A program made the translations under genes and the position numbers. A model generated the notes under the pieces. That model saw nothing but the letters and a program-made list of their open reading frames with translations, was not told the DNA's origin and searched no databases. Shown here in pieces: positions 47,015-64,000 of a stretch of DNA of 64,000 nucleotides. The number at the start of each line of letters is the position of its first letter. The stretch's first letter is position 1. Origin of the DNA: Syngnathus acus (taxonomy: Eukaryota > Chordata > Actinopteri > Syngnathiformes > Syngnathidae); contig NC_051087.1 of the NCBI RefSeq assembly GCF_901709675.1, positions 2,312,001-2,376,000 of the forward strand, written 5' to 3'.

Positions 47015-48097
47015 TGGAAGCCCCATCCAACGTTACCACCCCCCCCTCACTGACTAAAGTAGTCTCTTCCACCAATGTGCCTTCATTTCCCAACTTCATT
47101 TCCTAACACTGAAAACAGGAACAGAACCACTTTTCTGAGGCCCGGGTTTAGACCTCAAGGTTGGGTCGTGTTGACGCTGGTTTTATTAAAAGTTAAGTAA
47201 GCTAGCATCCCAAAACATCATTATTTGAATCGCATTTTAAAGCACACACGTGGTTAAAACTTTGGCTAGCAACCCAAGTTAAAAATACTGGCGATTCTCA
47301 CCGACATACAAAGATCTTCAAATCAGTGAAGATGTATCACTTCTATTTACTTTTTTATCATCCAAGGCTTTGTTATCATCTAGCAGCTTCATAGGGTAAG
47401 CACAAAAATACGCAGACAGACGCAAATAGGTAAAATAGTGAAAAGGATGGTCACTGTACATAATGTTGAGCATTTTTGGGTTAACATTTGCTGAAGTTGT
47501 TTGTAGACGTGCGTGAAGGCTTAATTACGGGGCATAAGGTTCCCCACCCTTGGATATACTGTCGTGGAATCGTGGGTGACCGCAGTTGACCCTTTTTAGC
47601 CGATTAACTTAAAAAAAGGCCCCTCCCCTTTTATCTTGTTTGCAATTGCATGAAAGGCAAAAAAAAAAAAACGCTAAGTGTACGTAAGCAGCTCAGGCAG
47701 CCATTATTTTAATGACATGACAAATTTCCTACATAACTGTTTTTTTTTATGTTTATTATTATGGCATTTGTGTTTCATTGACTTGGAATGAATGTTATTG
47801 GAAAAGGAATGTTAATGTGATTGATGATTGTTTTGTCACCACACACAGTCAACGTTTGTAGATATCATAGTTTCTTTTTGCAAAATGGAGAAATTCATAT
47901 TTTTGAATAAAATTGTTGGGATTGTGGTTGAAGCCAGAAGCTAAACCATCTCAATGTGCCAGATTGAAATGACATTGTTTCTTCTTATTATGGTCTTCAA
48001 CTCATCCGTTTTGGAATACCGGATAATACTAAATAATATACATTTAGTTTTTCAAAAATTACTGCACCACAGTTTCATTTTATTAAAAAAATGGATA
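47015..48097 (+). other. FREM3 3' UTR and tail-to-tail gap
   Basis: The 3' UTR of about 0.9 kb probably ends after the AATAAA at 47906-47911. The next polyadenylation signal, for SMARCA5 on the other strand, is at 48103-48098, so the two transcripts end about 190 bases apart. No coding sequence is visible. Confidence 0.65.
47906..47911 (+). terminator. Probable FREM3 polyadenylation signal
   Basis: A canonical AATAAA lies 0.9 kb after the FREM3 stop, before the convergent SMARCA5 gene. Confidence 0.55.
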
Positions 48098-48103
48098 TTT
48101 ATT
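48098..48103 (-). terminator. Probable SMARCA5 polyadenylation signal
   Basis: TTTATT on the plus strand reads AATAAA on the minus strand, about 257 bases after the SMARCA5 stop. A second possible copy is at 48084-48079. Confidence 0.55.
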
Positions 48104-48359
48104 GAGACTACTTCACGTGGAGAAGGTACACTGGAATGTGGTACCACTGACAGGCATAAATACAATTTCCATAAAGGACTAGTAGAAAAACAAAACCAGC
48201 ACAGCTGCAGTGTTTTAGTAAATGAAAACAAGGCAGAAAAATCTCGCTAGGAACAAATGATACAAAGTCTATAAGGATGTTTGACACCATTAGCGAACGC
48301 ACGCAAAAACGATCGGCTCGGCTAACGATGACGCGCTGTACACACGAACGAGGCGTTGT

Positions 48360-53993
<5,634 letters not shown>

Positions 53994-55754
53994 GTTTTAC
54001 GGCTATTCCCTCTTGGGCTGGTCCCGTGTAAGATGGATCTATTGTGGATTTTAGGGACAACTTTCTCGCCGTGTTCTGGTCCTGTTCTGTTGGGTCTGTG
54101 GAATGAAAGACACACCGGTCAGCGCGAGTGGTTGCTTTGCTCCTCCCGAACACCCGCGTTCTCGGCGAGAGTTTGCCGCTCAATCGCGAGACTTGACCAT
54201 GTAGCTTTCATCGAAATCGGAAATACCGGAACGCACACCGAAGATGAACGTGAATGCATCGCGAAAATTGAAAATACAATTTAATTATTTGTTGTTGTTG
54301 TTGTTGTTGCTATAATTAAACAAGATCTAAAACTATGTTGCATATATTTCTATGCTTTCCTGGAGTATTTAGAATAATACATCATTTATGACAACAGCTG
54401 TGAAAGAATCGGGAAAACTGAAACTAAAACGTAGACGTCATGAATCATAAACGGGGAAAAAAAAAACTCTCGTTTTTAGTCAAATTTAAAAACGCAAAAA
54501 CTACATGGGATATTTTTTTGTAGGTTAATTCACGTATAAACTTGAATTTACAGGTAATAATAATAACAGGCAATGCAAAGACCACCAAAACGGACGTTTG
54601 CTTTGGGGGGTCCTTATTGCTTGTCAGGCGTGAGAGAAATGACGTAGCCGTTGTTGATCAGCTGATTCCGGTTGAGTGATTTCACCAAAACTACAACAGA
54701 ATTTACCTGCGAAACGAGATTTAACACCAAAACGGAGCATATCTTCTTCAAGTCGGACACTATTGACATGCTCCATTTGGGTATGGACGTGTTTATTCAG
54801 AGCCTATGCCCTCCTTCTTTCCCATTCAGGGCGTATTAGCTTTTATGCTAAGTCAGTGGCTGCCGAGAAACATCACACAGCTAACGTCAAGCCCTTCAAG
54901 TTGCTTTGTTCGACGCGGGGCTCGTAAACAAATGTATATATATTTAAAACACTTACTAGCGGCGCGGTTCAATGTGGTTCCGGTGGTGATCAGATGACGG
55001 ATGTATTTGTACTTGTGTTTTAAGCGGTGGCTTTGCTATTATGACGATACGGCTACTGTCAAGGCGCTCATGACCGATGGACTACCGTAGTGAAGAAAAA
55101 GGTGGAAAACAAGTGTGATAACTGCACTTTAAGTAACTATAGATGATGTTTGTTTTGTTATTAATGTGTTTGACTTCGGTTGTTATGCCAAGTTGACGTG
55201 TCAACGCCATTAACATCGCTCAAAACTAATAAAACAGCTGTAATACACTGTACAGTAATTCTCAAACCAAGTGGCAGTTTAAAAATATCACTACATAATA
55301 AACATCATTATAAAAATGTACTTAAATACATGTTTAAAAGCGAGCAGTAGTTCAAGTTAAAATGTGAATGTTCTGCACTTTTAGTCAAATACAACTGAAC
55401 TCCATTTGGAAAGTAAAAAAAAAAAAAAATACTGGATTATAAAAGGTTGAATGAAGCAGGCTGTACACATACCCAGAAGCGTTATTATATGTCACATTTT
55501 AAATGTGAACATTTATTTGGATTTAAATGAGTGATTCTTTGTGTCCATCTGGTGGTAAACTGCATTTGTCTTGTAACATTATGAAATTTGTCAATTTTAC
55601 TTTACGGCTTATAACATTTTGACATCTGTCGACTTTCCTGTTCGTTTTCACTGTGAGCCATTCATCGTTTGTTGAGTTATGTTAAGCTGCAGTTGTCAGA
55701 TGCCACATGACCAATGAGGCGTCCCGCTGGCTTTGTCTCTCACAGGCCGCCATC
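53994..55754. promoter_or_regulatory. Divergent SMARCA5 / USP38 promoter region
   Basis: 1.76 kb separates the two start codons. It should contain both promoters and 5' UTRs. A TTG trinucleotide run lies at about 54289-54309, and the right half is AT-rich. The bases directly before the USP38 ATG form a splice acceptor, so a USP38 non-coding exon probably lies within this region. GAB1, which lies here in human, is not present. Confidence 0.6.
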
Positions 55755-58700
55755 ATGGACAAAATTTTGGAGGGCCTGATCAGCTCTGCTCACACGCTTC
55801 CGGTGAAGAAGGCCATTGTGAAAAAGGTGGTGGAGGCGGCAGAGAAGGACGTGGCGGCGGAGGAGTGCCGGGCTCTGTTTGCTGCCACGACCCGCCTCAT
55901 CCTGCTGGGGGAGGACCCCTTCCAGAAGCAAGTGAGCAGTGGTTTGTCATATAGTGATCAACTAGATTTTTTTCTTTTGATATCTGAGGTTGATTTTATT
56001 TGAAGCCGTCTTACATCAGAGAGCTTCACTTGGTCGGTCCAGCCATATTCTTGTCTTGCAGAAAAAATATGCTCTGTCGCCATCTTGTATTAAAAAGCAA
56101 TTATAAACCTTTTTATTTGTTACTCAGACCCCTCGTGACCTCCTATCCTCTCTCCTCAGGTGGGCTTCCAGGTCCTGGAGGCGTACGCACGCTACCACCG
56201 CTCGGCGTTTGAGGCGTTCTTCACCAAGGACTTTGTGCTGGGCCTGCTGCAGCAGGGCTACGAGCAGCTGGATCACAAAGACCCCGCCGTGGTGGACTAC
56301 ATCCACTGCGGCTTGCGGCTGCTCATCAGTTGCCCCGCCGTGCTGGAGCTTTTCGCCGTGGTCCAGGTGGAGGTGCTGAGGATGGTGTGCGAGCGGCCCG
56401 GGCCGGCCGCGTGCGCCCGTCTCGCCTCCCTGCTGTCGGACTTTGTGCAGTGCGTGCCCAGGGACAAGGGCGGCGTCCTGTTCTGCCAGCAGCTGGTGAG
56501 GACCATCGGCTACTTCCACTGCCTGGCCAACCAGGAGCAGGAACTGGGCGAGTACGTGGCCCAGGTCACCAAGGTCAGCACGTTGCTGCAGAACATCTGG
56601 AAGGCCGAGCCGGCCACGCTGCTGCCTTCCCTACAGGAGGTCTTCGCCATCATCTCTTCTACGGGTGAGATGATTGATTCAGTACTGCGCCCTAGCTGTC
56701 TGGAGGCACTTTATTTTTGTAACATTCCGACTTATATTCACTATAAAAACTTACTGTCCTCCCCACCGTCCTACTTCAGACCCAGCGTTCGAACCGTCCA
56801 TCGCCTTGGCCAGTCTGGTGCAGTACATCCCGGTCCAGATGATCACAGTGCTTATTAAGAGTCTCACCACAGACCAGAATGTCAAAGACGCAAACATGAC
56901 CAAAGCACTCTGCAGGTATGTGGAAGTATGATACGCTCAACATGACGCTTTTGGATGAAGGCCACATATACCCGTCGTGTTTTCTTAGGATGATTGACTG
57001 GCTCTCTTGGCCTCTGGCCCAGCACGTGGACACCTGGGTTATCGCTTTGCTCAAAGGCCTGGCCGCCGTTCAGAAGTTCACCATCCTCATAGATGTCACT
57101 CTGCTCAAAATTGAACTGGTAGGTCTTGAGATGTGCTCACGTTATGTTTTAGTGGGATTTAACGACTACCATCCTCTTGCAGCCGATAATGATTTTCAAC
57201 TTCTCACACAGGTGTTCAATCGTCTGTGGTACCCCATCGTGCGACCGGGGGCCCTCGCCGTCCTCTCCCACATGCTCCTCAGTTTCCAGCATTCTCCCGA
57301 GGCCTTCCATCTGGTAAGCCAGTGGTCACCGAACTACGGCCCGCGGGCCGGATACGGCCCACGGGACCGTTTAATCCGGCCCGCCAACCCTGAACAAATT
57401 GTATTATTGAACTTTTTTTTTGTGGTCATTTTGCCTGCAATGACTGCGTTTCCCCAGTAGATGGGGAAGCGCTCGCCTGCGCATTTACTACCGGAAGCCG
57501 TGTCAGAAAGCTCGGTGCACACTCACAAGTGCGTGTACGTACTCAGTAGTATGGACATGGCGCACTCGCGCTCTATTTGTATCAGTCCCGAATTTAGAGC
57601 GTGGGCTGTGACGACAGCATTCTTGTAATTCGCGCGCTGAGCTTTCAGATGCAGTTTTGCGCTAAAGCCACCCACAAACCTTCCCCTGGAATCCTTCCAT
57701 TAAAATGAGTCGCCCAAGGAAAAGCAAGGTGGACACAGTGCCGAGCGTTTAAAAGAGAGTGGCCAATTTGGCTCGACGTACGCGACGTGACGTTCAGCCA
57801 CATGAACGTCAACATCAACCCGTCACAGATCGAGGTAAACGGACCAACACCTCGGATCTCGCCTAAGAATTGCCACAACAAATTTTACTCCAGACTATGA
57901 CGCACTAGCAAACTTTAACAAAAAAGACAGCGGTGTCTACAAGCCTACTGGAACCTACAAAAGGATTATAAGGAAGGAACACAAGAACTTTAAGAGACTG
58001 CTCATATGTGTCAGAGAGATTCTGCTCTGACAACTGAGCTGAACTTTTATCTGTTAAGATTGTGCATGGCACAACAGAAAGTTAATGTTCCATGGCTTTT
58101 TTTTCTATGAGGAACCCAGAGAGAGTTATTTAGTTATTATTTATTTCCTGTTTTTTCTGTGAAGAACTCAGAGAGGGTTATTTAGTTATTATTTATTTCA
58201 TTAATAGTGTTATTATTTGTTTCCTGACTTTTTTTCTGTAAAGAACCTGGAAAGGGTTATTAAATAACCGTTATTTGGTTATGTGTGGCTTTCTGGAAAA
58301 CAATACATTTTTTAAGCTCCCCTACGATCATCACACTTTTTCTGTTACAAACTGACACCGGCCCCCCATCAGAGAAGGGAAAAGTTATGTGGCCCTCACA
58401 GGAAAAAGTTTGGGGACCCCTGTGGTAAGCCATCTAACCTGCCAAAAAAAAAAAGACGTGAAAGGGACATTTTTCTATTGTCTCCCATAATCATCTGTTG
58501 CAGGTTATTCCGCACGTGGTGCATCTGGTGCAGTCGCTGCAGGCCGACGGGCTCCCCACCAGTAAAGCCTTCCTGCTGCAGTTCAGCGAGCTCGTGCACT
58601 GCATGATGTATCAGTATTCTGGATTCCCTGATCTCTACGACCACATTTTGGAAGCCATCAAGGTAAGCGAGCGTTTTTGTTGTTGTTTTTTTTAACTTTG

Positions 58701-61700
58701 TCAATATTTACTACATAATTAAGAAAATATATTTACACGTACAAGCCAACACTATACCCGGCGAAAACTGACCCAGGAACATGTTTGAACACGAGAAGAA
58801 TTTTCAGGTTAAATATGCATCTCATGCCGCCAGGATCTGCCGAAACCAAGCGAGGAGAAGATCAAGCTGGTGCTGAATCAAAGTGCCTGGACGTCCCAGT
58901 CCAACTCTTTTGCCTCGGGACCGCTGAGGCAGGTCGGGAAGTCCGAGACTGGCAAGACGGGCTTGGTCAACCTGGGCAACACCTGCTTCATGAACAGCAT
59001 CCTGCAGACGCTCTTCATGGCCACAGAGTAAGTCACCAGCCATTTTTTATATAAAACACTTGACTGCCACACTCAAATTAAAAAAAAAAAAATTCTTTGA
59101 TGTAAGTGAACTTTGTCTTGCCTCAGTTTCAGACGACACGTGTTGTCGCTGCGCCTGAACGGTTGCAGCACGCTGATGAAGAAGCTGCAGATGCTCTTTG
59201 CTTTCCTTGCACACACTCAGGTTTGTGTTAATGGAAGACTAGAACGATCGTGGCAGCTGGAAAGTGTGGCGCAATGTCTTTGGTTCCCCCCTAGAGGGCG
59301 GCCTACGCTCCGAGGAACTTCTTGGAGGTGTCCCGCCCGCCGTGGTTTAATGCGGGCTCTCAGCAGGACTGCTCAGAGTACCTCCGCTTTCTCCTCGACA
59401 GGTACGGCACGTGAATTTGAATTGAAGAGCTTCTCCCAAGTTTCTTGACATTGTCTCCCGATACCAAGGTTACACGAAGAGGAGAAAACCATTCAGGTGT
59501 TGGAATCAAACAACCCAAGTGTTCCCACCGACGCCATCGATGCAAGCGGCAAAGAAGCGAGCGCTCCGACGTCCCCCGAAGAAGGCGAAGCTCCCGCTCC
59601 AAAAGTGGACGACAACGACAGACGGACCTTGATTGAGAGGACTTTTGGCGGGAAACTCGTGACGGGCATCCGCTGCACCCACTGCGACTGCGTCTCCGAG
59701 AAGGAAGAGCCCTTCACGGACCTTTCGCTGGCCTTCTGCCCCTCGCGGGGTGCCACCAAATCCAACGAGTCCAAAGCAAGTTTGCCTTTTTAATATCAAT
59801 TATTCACACTCAAATCAGCAAGTTTGCCAAATTTCTGCAATATGGTAGTTTAGCCTCTTTCACACAAAGACCCAGACAAATGACTAACCTATTAATTAAG
59901 CTTCTTTTGCACCCAGTTTGCCACTTTCACAGAGGCCTACTAGCCAAATGACATTTAGCAATTTAGCCTCCTTCACATGGAGCTCAGCCCAAATTCCATA
60001 AACTGTTTCCGACAGAGATTCAGCGAAATGATAGCTAATTTGCGATTGAACCTTTTTCACACAAAGATCGAGTTGAATTAACACATATTAGCGCTGAAAC
60101 GTTTTGTCTCTTGTCTTCCCAAGTCGGACGAGTCCAAAGTGGTTTGCCAGGGTTCCGTCAACGGCGGCAGCGAGACCCCTATGCCGGGGACCAAAGACCA
60201 ATCCGGACACGTCCACGGCCTGCCAGAGAACAACGAACCTCCCCTCACCGTGCCCGACCTGGTGGACTACTTCCTAGCTCCGGAGATCCTGGATAAGGAC
60301 AACGCCTACTTTTGTGGCAAGTGTGGCAGCCTGCGAAGGGCAGAGCGGACCCTCAAGGTGATGTCAGCCCCCGAGTACCTGATCCTCACGCTGCTACGCT
60401 TCGCTTACGACGCCAAGTGCCACGTCCGCCGCAAGATCCTGGACAACGTCACCATCCCGCCGCGCCTGCGCCTTCCCGTGCACCGTCCCTCGGTGACTTT
60501 GCCGGCCCCGCCCCTACAGCCCGCCTCTTCCCCGCCCCTGGTGGATTCCCCCGAGAGCAGCGAGAACCTGGCCAAGAAACTCAAACCCTCCCGTCGAGAC
60601 GAGGAAGTCCAGTCGGTGCTTTACGTCCTCAGCTCCGTCGTGATGCATTCGGGCGTGTCGTCCGAAAGTGGACACTACTACTCCTACGGCTGCGACAGCA
60701 CAGCGGAAGGGGACGCCGTCTGTCAGGAGGACTTGAGTCAAGGGGAGCAAGCCCGGCAGGGTCCGAGCGGTCAAGGGGGCGGCAGCTCTGTGCCCACCAG
60801 CGACTGGCTGCTGTTCAATGACAGCAGGGTGACATTTGCCTCCTTCCAGTCGGTGCAAAACATCACCAGTCGCTTCCCCAAGGACACGGCCTATGTGCTC
60901 ATGTACAGGAAACAGGAAGTGGCCGGGCAGGCCTCCATTAAAGGCCCGACGGCCAGCGGAATAAGGCAGAGCGCCGAGCCGCCGTTGCAGAAAGAACTGC
61001 TGGATGCCATTATCAAGGACAATAAGTTGTATCTACAGGTAAAACCCAAAGCAATTCACACAGAAATACAGCAAAGCCGTATATTCTTGATCCTTGATGT
61101 AAAATGAGACTCAACTCTCAACTTCTAGAGCACTTTAAAACAACTATTGTTGCATATAAAAGTGCTGTGTAGGGAGAGAAAATCAGTCATACAATAATAA
61201 CACAGCTGCAGCGATATCCTGATTTAGCTGGGTTTTGCGTAAAAGACACAGATGAACTGTTTATCGAGTTAAAGCTTACGTTTCTTCTCCGTGTCGTGAA
61301 ATGATGCCGTCTTCTCCAATTTACGCGAGACGAGAGCGACTATTGAGCCGCTCAAGGGGAGTGAACATGGAACGCCGAGCTTTACACTTATTCGCATTTC
61401 ACACACGTACTGTGGCGTTGGCGATATACAACAAACGTCCTCAACAAATCATCAAGATCAATGCTGGATAAACAGATTTGTTTCGGTTTCGCCTTTGAGT
61501 CAAATCCCGCAAGAAGCCAGGCAGTAATTTCACGAGCCACTGAACCGTCCTGAAGCAAACCGCCACTAGAGGGAGCTGTCGGTACGCCTCAACTCTCTTT
61601 CACATGTTTATTTCTCTCCACAGGAACAAGAGCTGAACGCTCGGACTCAGGCTCTGCAGGCGCCGTCTTCTTCCTGCTCCTTCAGGCCCAACGGCTCAGA

Positions 61701-61788
61701 TGACAACAACCCGCCGGGGAGTTGCGGACCGTCTGGAGGGGGAGGGGGAGGAGGAGGGTTTAACACCATTAGTAGACTGGTCTTCTAA
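55755..61788 (+). CDS. usp38: Ubiquitin carboxyl-terminal hydrolase 38
   Basis: Exons: 55755-55931, 56160-56664, 56780-56915, 56989-57118, 57212-57313, 58504-58662, 58834-59027, 59127-59220, 59295-59401, 59469-59775, 60124-61038, 61624-61788; 996 residues (human 1042). USP38 is a cysteine protease that removes ubiquitin from proteins; in mammals it acts in innate signalling and DNA-damage control. Residues 1 to about 400 are the helical N-terminal region. The catalytic domain has a Cys box [13 protein letters not shown] with Cys454, the same number as human, and a His box [11 protein letters not shown] with His821. CTHC and CGKC pairs fit zinc binding. The C-terminus has the family Gly-run FN(T)xxRLVF. 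A Kozak-type GCCATCATGG marks the start. Intron 10 has a GC donor and intron 5 carries a hAT transposon. Confidence 0.96.
57312..58431 (+). mobile_element. Internally deleted hAT-superfamily DNA transposon
   Basis: The element spans 57320-58423 (1104 bases) and is flanked by the 8-base target-site duplication TGGTAAGC at 57312-57319 and 58424-58431, the hAT signature length. The ends are imperfect inverted repeats: CAGTGGTCACCGAACT on the left, CAGGGGTCCCCAAACT read inward from the right, 13 of 16 identical. Inside are two relics of a transposase: a short start ([10 protein letters not shown], 57705 on) that quickly hits a stop, and a fragment reading TFSHMNVN (about 57793), typical of the hAT C-terminal dimerisation domain. 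The middle is missing, so it is non-autonomous. It lies in USP38 intron 5. Confidence 0.92.
58097..58267. repeat. Imperfect triplicate inside the hAT element
   Basis: Three related units share TTTTTTCTRTGARGAAC...GAGRGTTATT..., starting near 58097, 58151 and 58228. The repetition is internal to the transposon. Confidence 0.6.
59776..60123 (+). other. USP38 intron 10 (GC-AG)
   Basis: This 348-base intron begins GCAAGT and ends TTCCCAAG. The flanking exons join in frame as SNESK then SDESK. No GT donor nearby preserves the frame as well. Confidence 0.7.
61039..61623 (+). other. USP38 intron 11
   Basis: This 585-base intron has a GTAAAA donor and a CCACAG acceptor. A CCACTAGAGGGAGC motif, resembling a CTCF core, lies at 61563-61576. 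Nothing else was recognised. Confidence 0.8.
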
Positions 61789-61857
61789 AGCTAAGCACAC
61801 AATGCTAACAAGAGCAAGGGTGGGGGGGGGGATCTTTTTACTCTCCTCAGAGGGACA

Positions 61858-61863
61858 AATAAA
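61858..61863 (+). terminator. Possible USP38 polyadenylation signal
   Basis: A canonical AATAAA lies 70 bases after the USP38 stop codon. Later copies near 62352 and 62970 could be used instead. Confidence 0.4.
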
Positions 61864-63616
61864 AAGGTATCAAAGCTGTAACAGGTGGAACGGTGCAAGT
61901 GGATCATGTAAAAAACAAAGATGGATACATTTAGCTGTATAGCAACGTTAAGAGGTGTAGACAGCTTTACAGATGCCAGCTCTGCAGGTCCGTTGAACAG
62001 TGGTGCCTTGAGATACAAGTGACCCGACTCTTTCTTTTCTCCAGATATAGATGCTGTCATAACTTGAAAATTAAGCATTGAGTGGTGGCAGTCAAATTCA
62101 TTCAACTCACTCGAAAAGCAGCCGGAGTGCTTCAAACTGTAATGCCACTCCCAGTCGACATTTGCAAACTAAACATAAAACACGTGTGTTTTTAAAACAA
62201 CTAAATAATGTGACCTAATGAATGGCTTGTTAGCTTTGTCGAAGAAGCCGCCTATTCAATGTTTGCACCATACAGTATATACAGTACTGCCTCCTGGTGG
62301 CCAAGGTGGGGACAGCACAAGGAGCAGCGTACTGAATCGGATTGAAGCAGAAACTAATAAATTATTTACTATTCTTAACTAAATACTTATTTAGATGTTA
62401 TTGTGTTTTTGTTTCATGCAATGTTACTGAATCCTAGCGCTTATTGATTTGTTTTGGGGGGGGGGGGGGGGTGCATCATTCGCATTTCCACTCATTTCAA
62501 TGAGGAAAGATGATTTGACACAAGCATGTGTGGTCCTGGGATGGATTTCTTATCTCAAGGTATCACTGCATTATGCGCTGAGAATATTGCCCACCCCTGG
62601 CAACAAGCACTGAAAAGCTCCTTGAGGACTGAAAGTGTTGTACACTGTTCAACTATTTTTAATTTATTATTGAGATTTTGTTTTGGTGAAATTTATTTTC
62701 TTTCAATTAAGGTTCAAACAAAAGAAAAATATGCGGTTTGAACCATGCATTATGATACAACTAGCAGAACCTCCAAGGTGGAAAGCAAGACTGAATCACA
62801 CAGGACTTTATTTGTAATTCTAAAAGTTTGCTAACTTATTAGCATGTAGCTATGTTCCATTTTGGAGGTTCCACTTCTCATCTGCATGCATTTTGATCAT
62901 TGGCGTGTTTTATTTTTCCAAGCTGATTGATATATTGGGCATTTGATAACTTTAATATCACATATATGCAATAAATCAATTTGTCTTAAAAAGGTGCTCA
63001 ATTTAGTTGAATTGAAAACAACATACGTACACAATATGTCGCTTTAGGTATATTTTAGTGGGCAGCCAGGTGAAGATGCAGGCGGGCATTGTAACAACTG
63101 GGCTTGCTGTTTTTGCGTCACTGGTAATTAGTTGGGTCTCATTTCTTCATCGATACCCCTCCGGCTGTTGTTGTTGCTGAAGAAGTGATTAATCATGGTG
63201 GCTAACAGGACACATTCTTGGGGGAAGGCGTTTAGCATCACAATGGCATTCCAATAAGATTCTTCAGATGCCTGAAAGCGGGGAGATGCGACATACCCCT
63301 CTGTAGTTAATATCAACCTTGCAATTTTGTGCTGAGAACAATCGGAAATAATTTTTGTGTCTGATAAGTGAGGATGCAAAGGATGCATTTATAAAAAGCA
63401 GGTGTAATGGGATGAAGAGGAGAAGTTTATTCTGAGCCAGTATTGGTAAGGTACTGATGGAAAAAAGCAGGTAGGCAAAAATGAAGGATGTGTAAGAATG
63501 CACAAATTAAAAAGCAGGTCTGAGGAAAGTCAAGGAATTCCTTGTCAGGAGAAGGTGGGGGGTAATGCCAGGGGGAAAAACATCAGGTATGGGAAGGAGA
63601 TGGAAAAGAGGTCACA

Positions 63617-63650
63617 GGAAGGAAGGGAGGAAGGAAGGAAGGTAGGCAGA
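63617..63650. repeat. GGAA microsatellite
   Basis: Tandem GGAAG/GGAA units are visible directly. Confidence 0.85.
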
Positions 63651-63970
63651 AAGTAGGTTTAGGTACAACAGAGCTAATCTCCACTTGAAACAATGCAAAG
63701 TTAGCTAGCGTTAAGGCCTTCAACTTCCGGTTATGACATTCACAATAAGATTCCCGTCAGCCGATGAACAGGCGAAATTACGTGTCGGACTTTCACACTG
63801 AAAATCCGTCGTTAATTGACAATTATACATAGAATACGTGCCATAAAAATTAAAATGTTCATGTCAGAAATGACAACTTTAAATAACCACGATAAATAGA
63901 CTTTTAAACTAGCAAATGACTCGTCCGCCCTACTTCTGGTAGCGGGTGTCAGCGGAAGCTTGACGCTGCC

Positions 63971-64000
63971 ATGTTTCAGAGAAGGAGGAGGGCGACTTCA
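63971..64000 (+). CDS. Possible start of a further gene, cut by the window edge
   Basis: An ATG in a favourable context (GCTGCCATG) opens ten codons (MFQRRRRATS) to the window end. The preceding 60 bases are CpG-richer than the surrounding sequence, as at a 5' UTR. I do not recognise the protein, and ten codons cannot establish a gene. Confidence 0.25.
   Translation, partial: MFQRRRRATS

Larger units (their letters stand above)
61789..63970. other. USP38 3' UTR and downstream intergenic DNA
   Basis: The first AATAAA after the USP38 stop is at 61858-61863, only 70 bases on; others lie near 62352 and 62970. A run of 16 G is at 62456-62471 and a GGAA-rich tract at 63617-63650. A CTCF-like stretch (TGCCTCCTGGTGG) lies near 62288-62300. 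No convincing coding sequence is present until the extreme right edge. Confidence 0.55.

Noticed and set aside
53994-55754. GAB1 sought between SMARCA5 and USP38
   Set aside because: No frame resembling the GAB1 PH domain or its proline-rich region is present on either strand.
60312-60821. Alternative long frame within USP38 exon 11
   Set aside because: It overlaps the catalytic-domain frame, which contains the His box and joins the neighbouring exons in phase. The alternative is a Pro/Arg-rich shadow.

Overview
The window is eukaryotic and almost certainly from a teleost fish, probably a percomorph. Genes have many short introns with GT-AG boundaries. Intergenic DNA holds CA/GT microsatellites and poly-A/T runs. 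The proteins read as vertebrate orthologues. The species cannot be named from the sequence.

Five protein genes can be placed. From left to right: (1) the first coding exon of HHIP on the minus strand at 2175-2489, with the rest of the gene beyond the left edge; (2) a small single-pass mucin-like membrane protein on the plus strand at 23450-26217, which I interpret as a fish glycophorin A-type gene; (3) FREM3 on the plus strand at 29608-47014, 24 coding exons and 3118 residues; (4) SMARCA5 on the minus strand at 53993-48360, 23 coding exons and 1027 residues; (5) USP38 on the plus strand at 55755-61788, 12 coding exons and 996 residues. All five frames could be followed from exon to exon with consistent splice phases, and I found no frameshift. 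A sixth gene may start at 63971, but only ten codons are visible.

Read right to left, this matches human 4q31: USP38 - (GAB1) - SMARCA5 - FREM3 - GYPE/GYPB/GYPA - HHIP. Relative orientations are also the same, except that USP38 is inverted here. GAB1 is not between USP38 and SMARCA5. The small membrane-protein gene therefore sits exactly where the tetrapod glycophorin cluster sits, in the same orientation. It also shares the exon-phase plan and a VPLSxVE motif in the cytoplasmic tail. This is the most interesting item in the window.

Other notable points are a 1.1-kb hAT transposon in USP38 whose 8-bp target-site duplication copied the splice donor of exon 5; two GC-AG introns, in FREM3 and USP38; a full-length FREM3 with furin sites, a membrane helix and a PDZ-type C-terminus, unlike the shorter secreted mammalian FREM3; and two perfect GLI 9-mers in the HHIP-glycophorin intergenic region, which fits HHIP being a Hedgehog target.

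The genes do not form an operon or a pathway. HHIP is a Hedgehog antagonist, the glycophorin-like protein is a predicted red-cell surface sialoglycoprotein, FREM3 belongs to the Fraser basement-membrane complex, SMARCA5 is the ISWI nucleosome-remodelling ATPase, and USP38 is a deubiquitinase. The roughly 20 kb between HHIP and the glycophorin-like gene has no recognisable coding sequence.
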